Assembly: GCA_017443165.1 (NCBI GenBank)
Contig: JAFSOW010000129.1
Coordinates: forward strand, 1-7,224
Source of the DNA: Acidaminococcaceae bacterium
GTDB lineage: Bacteria > Bacillota > Negativicutes > Acidaminococcales > Acidaminococcaceae
Length of the DNA: 7,224 nucleotides
Reading direction: 5' to 3'
Part shown: one piece after another, positions 6,057 to 7,224 of the stretch
Position numbering within the stretch: the first letter of the stretch is position 1
Layout: each line of letters starts with the position of its first letter
Notes under the pieces: model-generated
Seen by the model: only the letters and a program-made list of their open reading frames with translations
Told to the model about the DNA's origin: nothing
Database searches by the model: none
Program-made: the position numbers and the translations under genes

Positions 6057-6708
6057 ACTTTTTATCTTCTTCGTTTATCAGGTTCTTTTCTTTGAACGGA
6101 CACAGCTGCAAACATACGCACTCATCACACAACGGCTTGCGTGCTTTGCAGGTGAGACGCCCGTGCCAGATGAACCAGTGATGGGAATCCGCCCACTTGG
6201 TTTTGGGTATCAGCTTTTGAAGGTCCAGTTCCGTGGCTTCCGGTGTTTTTGCTGCCGACAGGCCCAGCCGGTGGGACGTGCGGAATACATGGGTGTCCAC
6301 GGCAATGGCCGGAATCTTGTAAATAACACTGGCAATCACATCCGCTGTTTTCCGCCCTACGCCCGGTAGTTTCATCAGAGTCGGAATGTCTTGGGGAATC
6401 ACGCCGCCGAATTCTTCCGTCAGCATATGGCACATACCAAGCAGATTTTTGGCTTTAGCCCGATACAAACCGCAGTCACGGATTTCCTCTTCCAGCTGTT
6501 CCTGGGTCAACGCTCCCATCTTCTCCGGGGTATTCAGCCGAGGAAAAATGCGGGCTGTAATTTTGTTGATCCGTTCGTCCGTACATTGGGCCGACATGAT
6601 GACGGCGCACAGCAACTCAAAAGGAGAATTGTAATGCAGGGCCGTGCCGATACCGTTATACCGTTTTTCCAGCAATTCGATGATGGCCTGTTTATCTTTT
6701 TTTCGCAT
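6055..6708 (-). CDS. nth: Endonuclease III, DNA glycosylase/AP lyase
   Basis: This base-excision repair enzyme removes oxidised pyrimidines from DNA and cleaves the abasic site. It has 217 residues, close to the 211 of the Escherichia coli protein. The helix-hairpin-helix motif LPGVGRKTADVI (114-125) carries the catalytic Lys120, and VDTHV (137-141) carries the catalytic Asp138. The [4Fe-4S] cluster ligands are Cys187, Cys194, Cys197 and Cys203 in the C-x6-C-x2-C-x5-C pattern. Both catalytic residues and all four cysteines fall at the E. coli numbering, so an active enzyme is expected. ATG at 6708 has GAGGT seven bases upstream. Only 16 bases separate it from the T-tract of the preceding gene's terminator, so no separate promoter fits in the gap. 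Expression probably depends on read-through or on a promoter inside the upstream gene. Its TAA stop lies within the end of the 182-bp inverted repeat. Confidence 0.97.
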   Translation of the reverse strand: MRKKDKQAIIELLEKRYNGIGTALHYNSPFELLCAVIMSAQCTDERINKITARIFPRLNTPEKMGALTQEQLEEEIRDCGLYRAKAKNLLGMCHMLTEEFGGVIPQDIPTLMKLPGVGRKTADVIASVIYKIPAIAVDTHVFRTSHRLGLSAAKTPEATELDLQKLIPKTKWADSHHWFIWHGRLTCKARKPLCDECVCLQLCPFKEKNLINEEDKK

Positions 6709-6724
6709 CGTATGTACCTCTTTG

Positions 6725-6762
6725 TAAAAAAAGCAGCCCCCAGTTCAGACTAAGAGCTGCTT
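6725..6762 (-). terminator. Rho-independent terminator after the UPF0210 gene
   Basis: On the minus strand AAGCAGCTC (6754-6762) pairs with GGGGCTGCTT (6731-6740), including one G-T pair, around a loop of about 13 bases, and is followed by TTTTTTT (6726-6732, partly within the arm). It begins 8 bp after the UPF0210 stop codon and ends just before the nth ribosome binding site. The loop is larger than ideal, so termination may be incomplete. Confidence 0.75.
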
Positions 6763-6769
6763 CGTTTTA

Positions 6770-7224
6770 TCAGTTCGTCAGACTGCGCACCGGAGCCGGA
6801 ATACGGCCTCCCCGCGCAATAAAGGTGTCTGCCTTAAATTTGCTGACTGCCATGATGGGCGCATGTCCCAACAGCCCGCCGAATTCCACAGTTTCGCCCA
6901 CGCCTTTCCCCGGAACAGGAATGACGCGCACCGCTGTGGTCTTGTTGTTAATCATGCCGATAGCGGATTCGTCCGCAATAATGGCCGCAATGGTTTCTGC
7001 CGTAGTATCTCCGGGAATGGCGATCATGTCCAGACCAACGGAGCAGACGCAGGTCATGGCTTCCAGTTTTTCCAGGCACAGGCTGCCGCGTTCTACCGCC
7101 GCAATCATGCCCGCGTCCTCGCTGACGGGAATAAAGGCGCCGGACAGGCCGCCCACATAACTGGACGCCATCAGCCCGCCCTTTTTCACCGCGTCGTTCA
7201 GCATGGCAAGGGTTGCCGTAGTAC
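6770..7224 (-). CDS. UPF0210 / DUF711 (PFL) family protein, C-terminal part only
   Basis: The frame enters from the window edge and ends with TGA at 6770-6772; 151 codons are visible of a family that is about 450 residues, so only the C-terminal third is present. The visible part begins [20 protein letters not shown]. It has the strongly conserved blocks [58 protein letters not shown] and FGGLLGHAP, and ends [17 protein letters not shown]. These match the UPF0210 family. The family's biochemical role is not established to my knowledge. It is often found beside a small ACT-domain protein (UPF0237), which here would lie beyond the window. No transmembrane segments are seen, so it is likely cytoplasmic. 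A terminator follows, so this is probably the last gene of its own unit. Confidence 0.9.
   Translation of the reverse strand, partial: TTATLAMLNDAVKKGGLMASSYVGGLSGAFIPVSEDAGMIAAVERGSLCLEKLEAMTCVCSVGLDMIAIPGDTTAETIAAIIADESAIGMINNKTTAVRVIPVPGKGVGETVEFGGLLGHAPIMAVSKFKADTFIARGGRIPAPVRSLTN

Overview
All seven genes lie on the minus strand, so transcription runs from high to low coordinates. The window suggests an anaerobic, low-to-mid GC Firmicutes relative. A diderm Negativicute of the Acidaminococcus / Phascolarctobacterium / Megasphaera type is my best guess. The reasons are a class I T-box leader, strong AGGAGG-type ribosome binding sites, a lipoprotein TRAP binding protein, and a UPF0210 protein of the Firmicutes/Negativicutes style. 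The taxonomic call is inference from gene content only.

Right to left: the window opens inside a UPF0210 (DUF711/PFL) gene (6770-7224, 5' end missing) that closes with a rho-independent terminator (6725-6762). That terminator runs almost directly into the ribosome binding site of nth, a full-length endonuclease III (6055-6708). Between nth and the next gene sits a 182-bp imperfect inverted repeat (5875-6056) that can fold almost end to end and is not explained by any gene. Next comes a short RecQ-family helicase (4597-5829, probable TTG start) that stops just after its zinc-binding cysteines. A 184-bp spacer with a palindromic cluster follows, and then a 535-aa metallo-beta-lactamase/beta-CASP nuclease (2805-4412).

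The left third is one regulated operon. A near-consensus sigma-70-type promoter (2714-2742) starts a T-box riboswitch leader (about 2475-2707). It has a recognisable Stem I, the AGGGTGGTACCGCG box, an antiterminator and a competing intrinsic terminator. Downstream are the three genes of a classical TRAP transporter: dctP (binding lipoprotein), dctQ (small membrane subunit) and dctM (large membrane subunit, cut by the window edge at base 1).

The main point of interest is that this TRAP operon is controlled by tRNA charging. The best reading of the specifier is CUC (leucine), and the UGGU acceptor-pairing bulge fits a tRNA with discriminator base A, as tRNA-Leu has. This points to uptake of leucine or, more in line with TRAP chemistry, a carboxylate precursor such as 4-methyl-2-oxopentanoate. 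The second point of interest is the large inverted repeat between nth and recQ.
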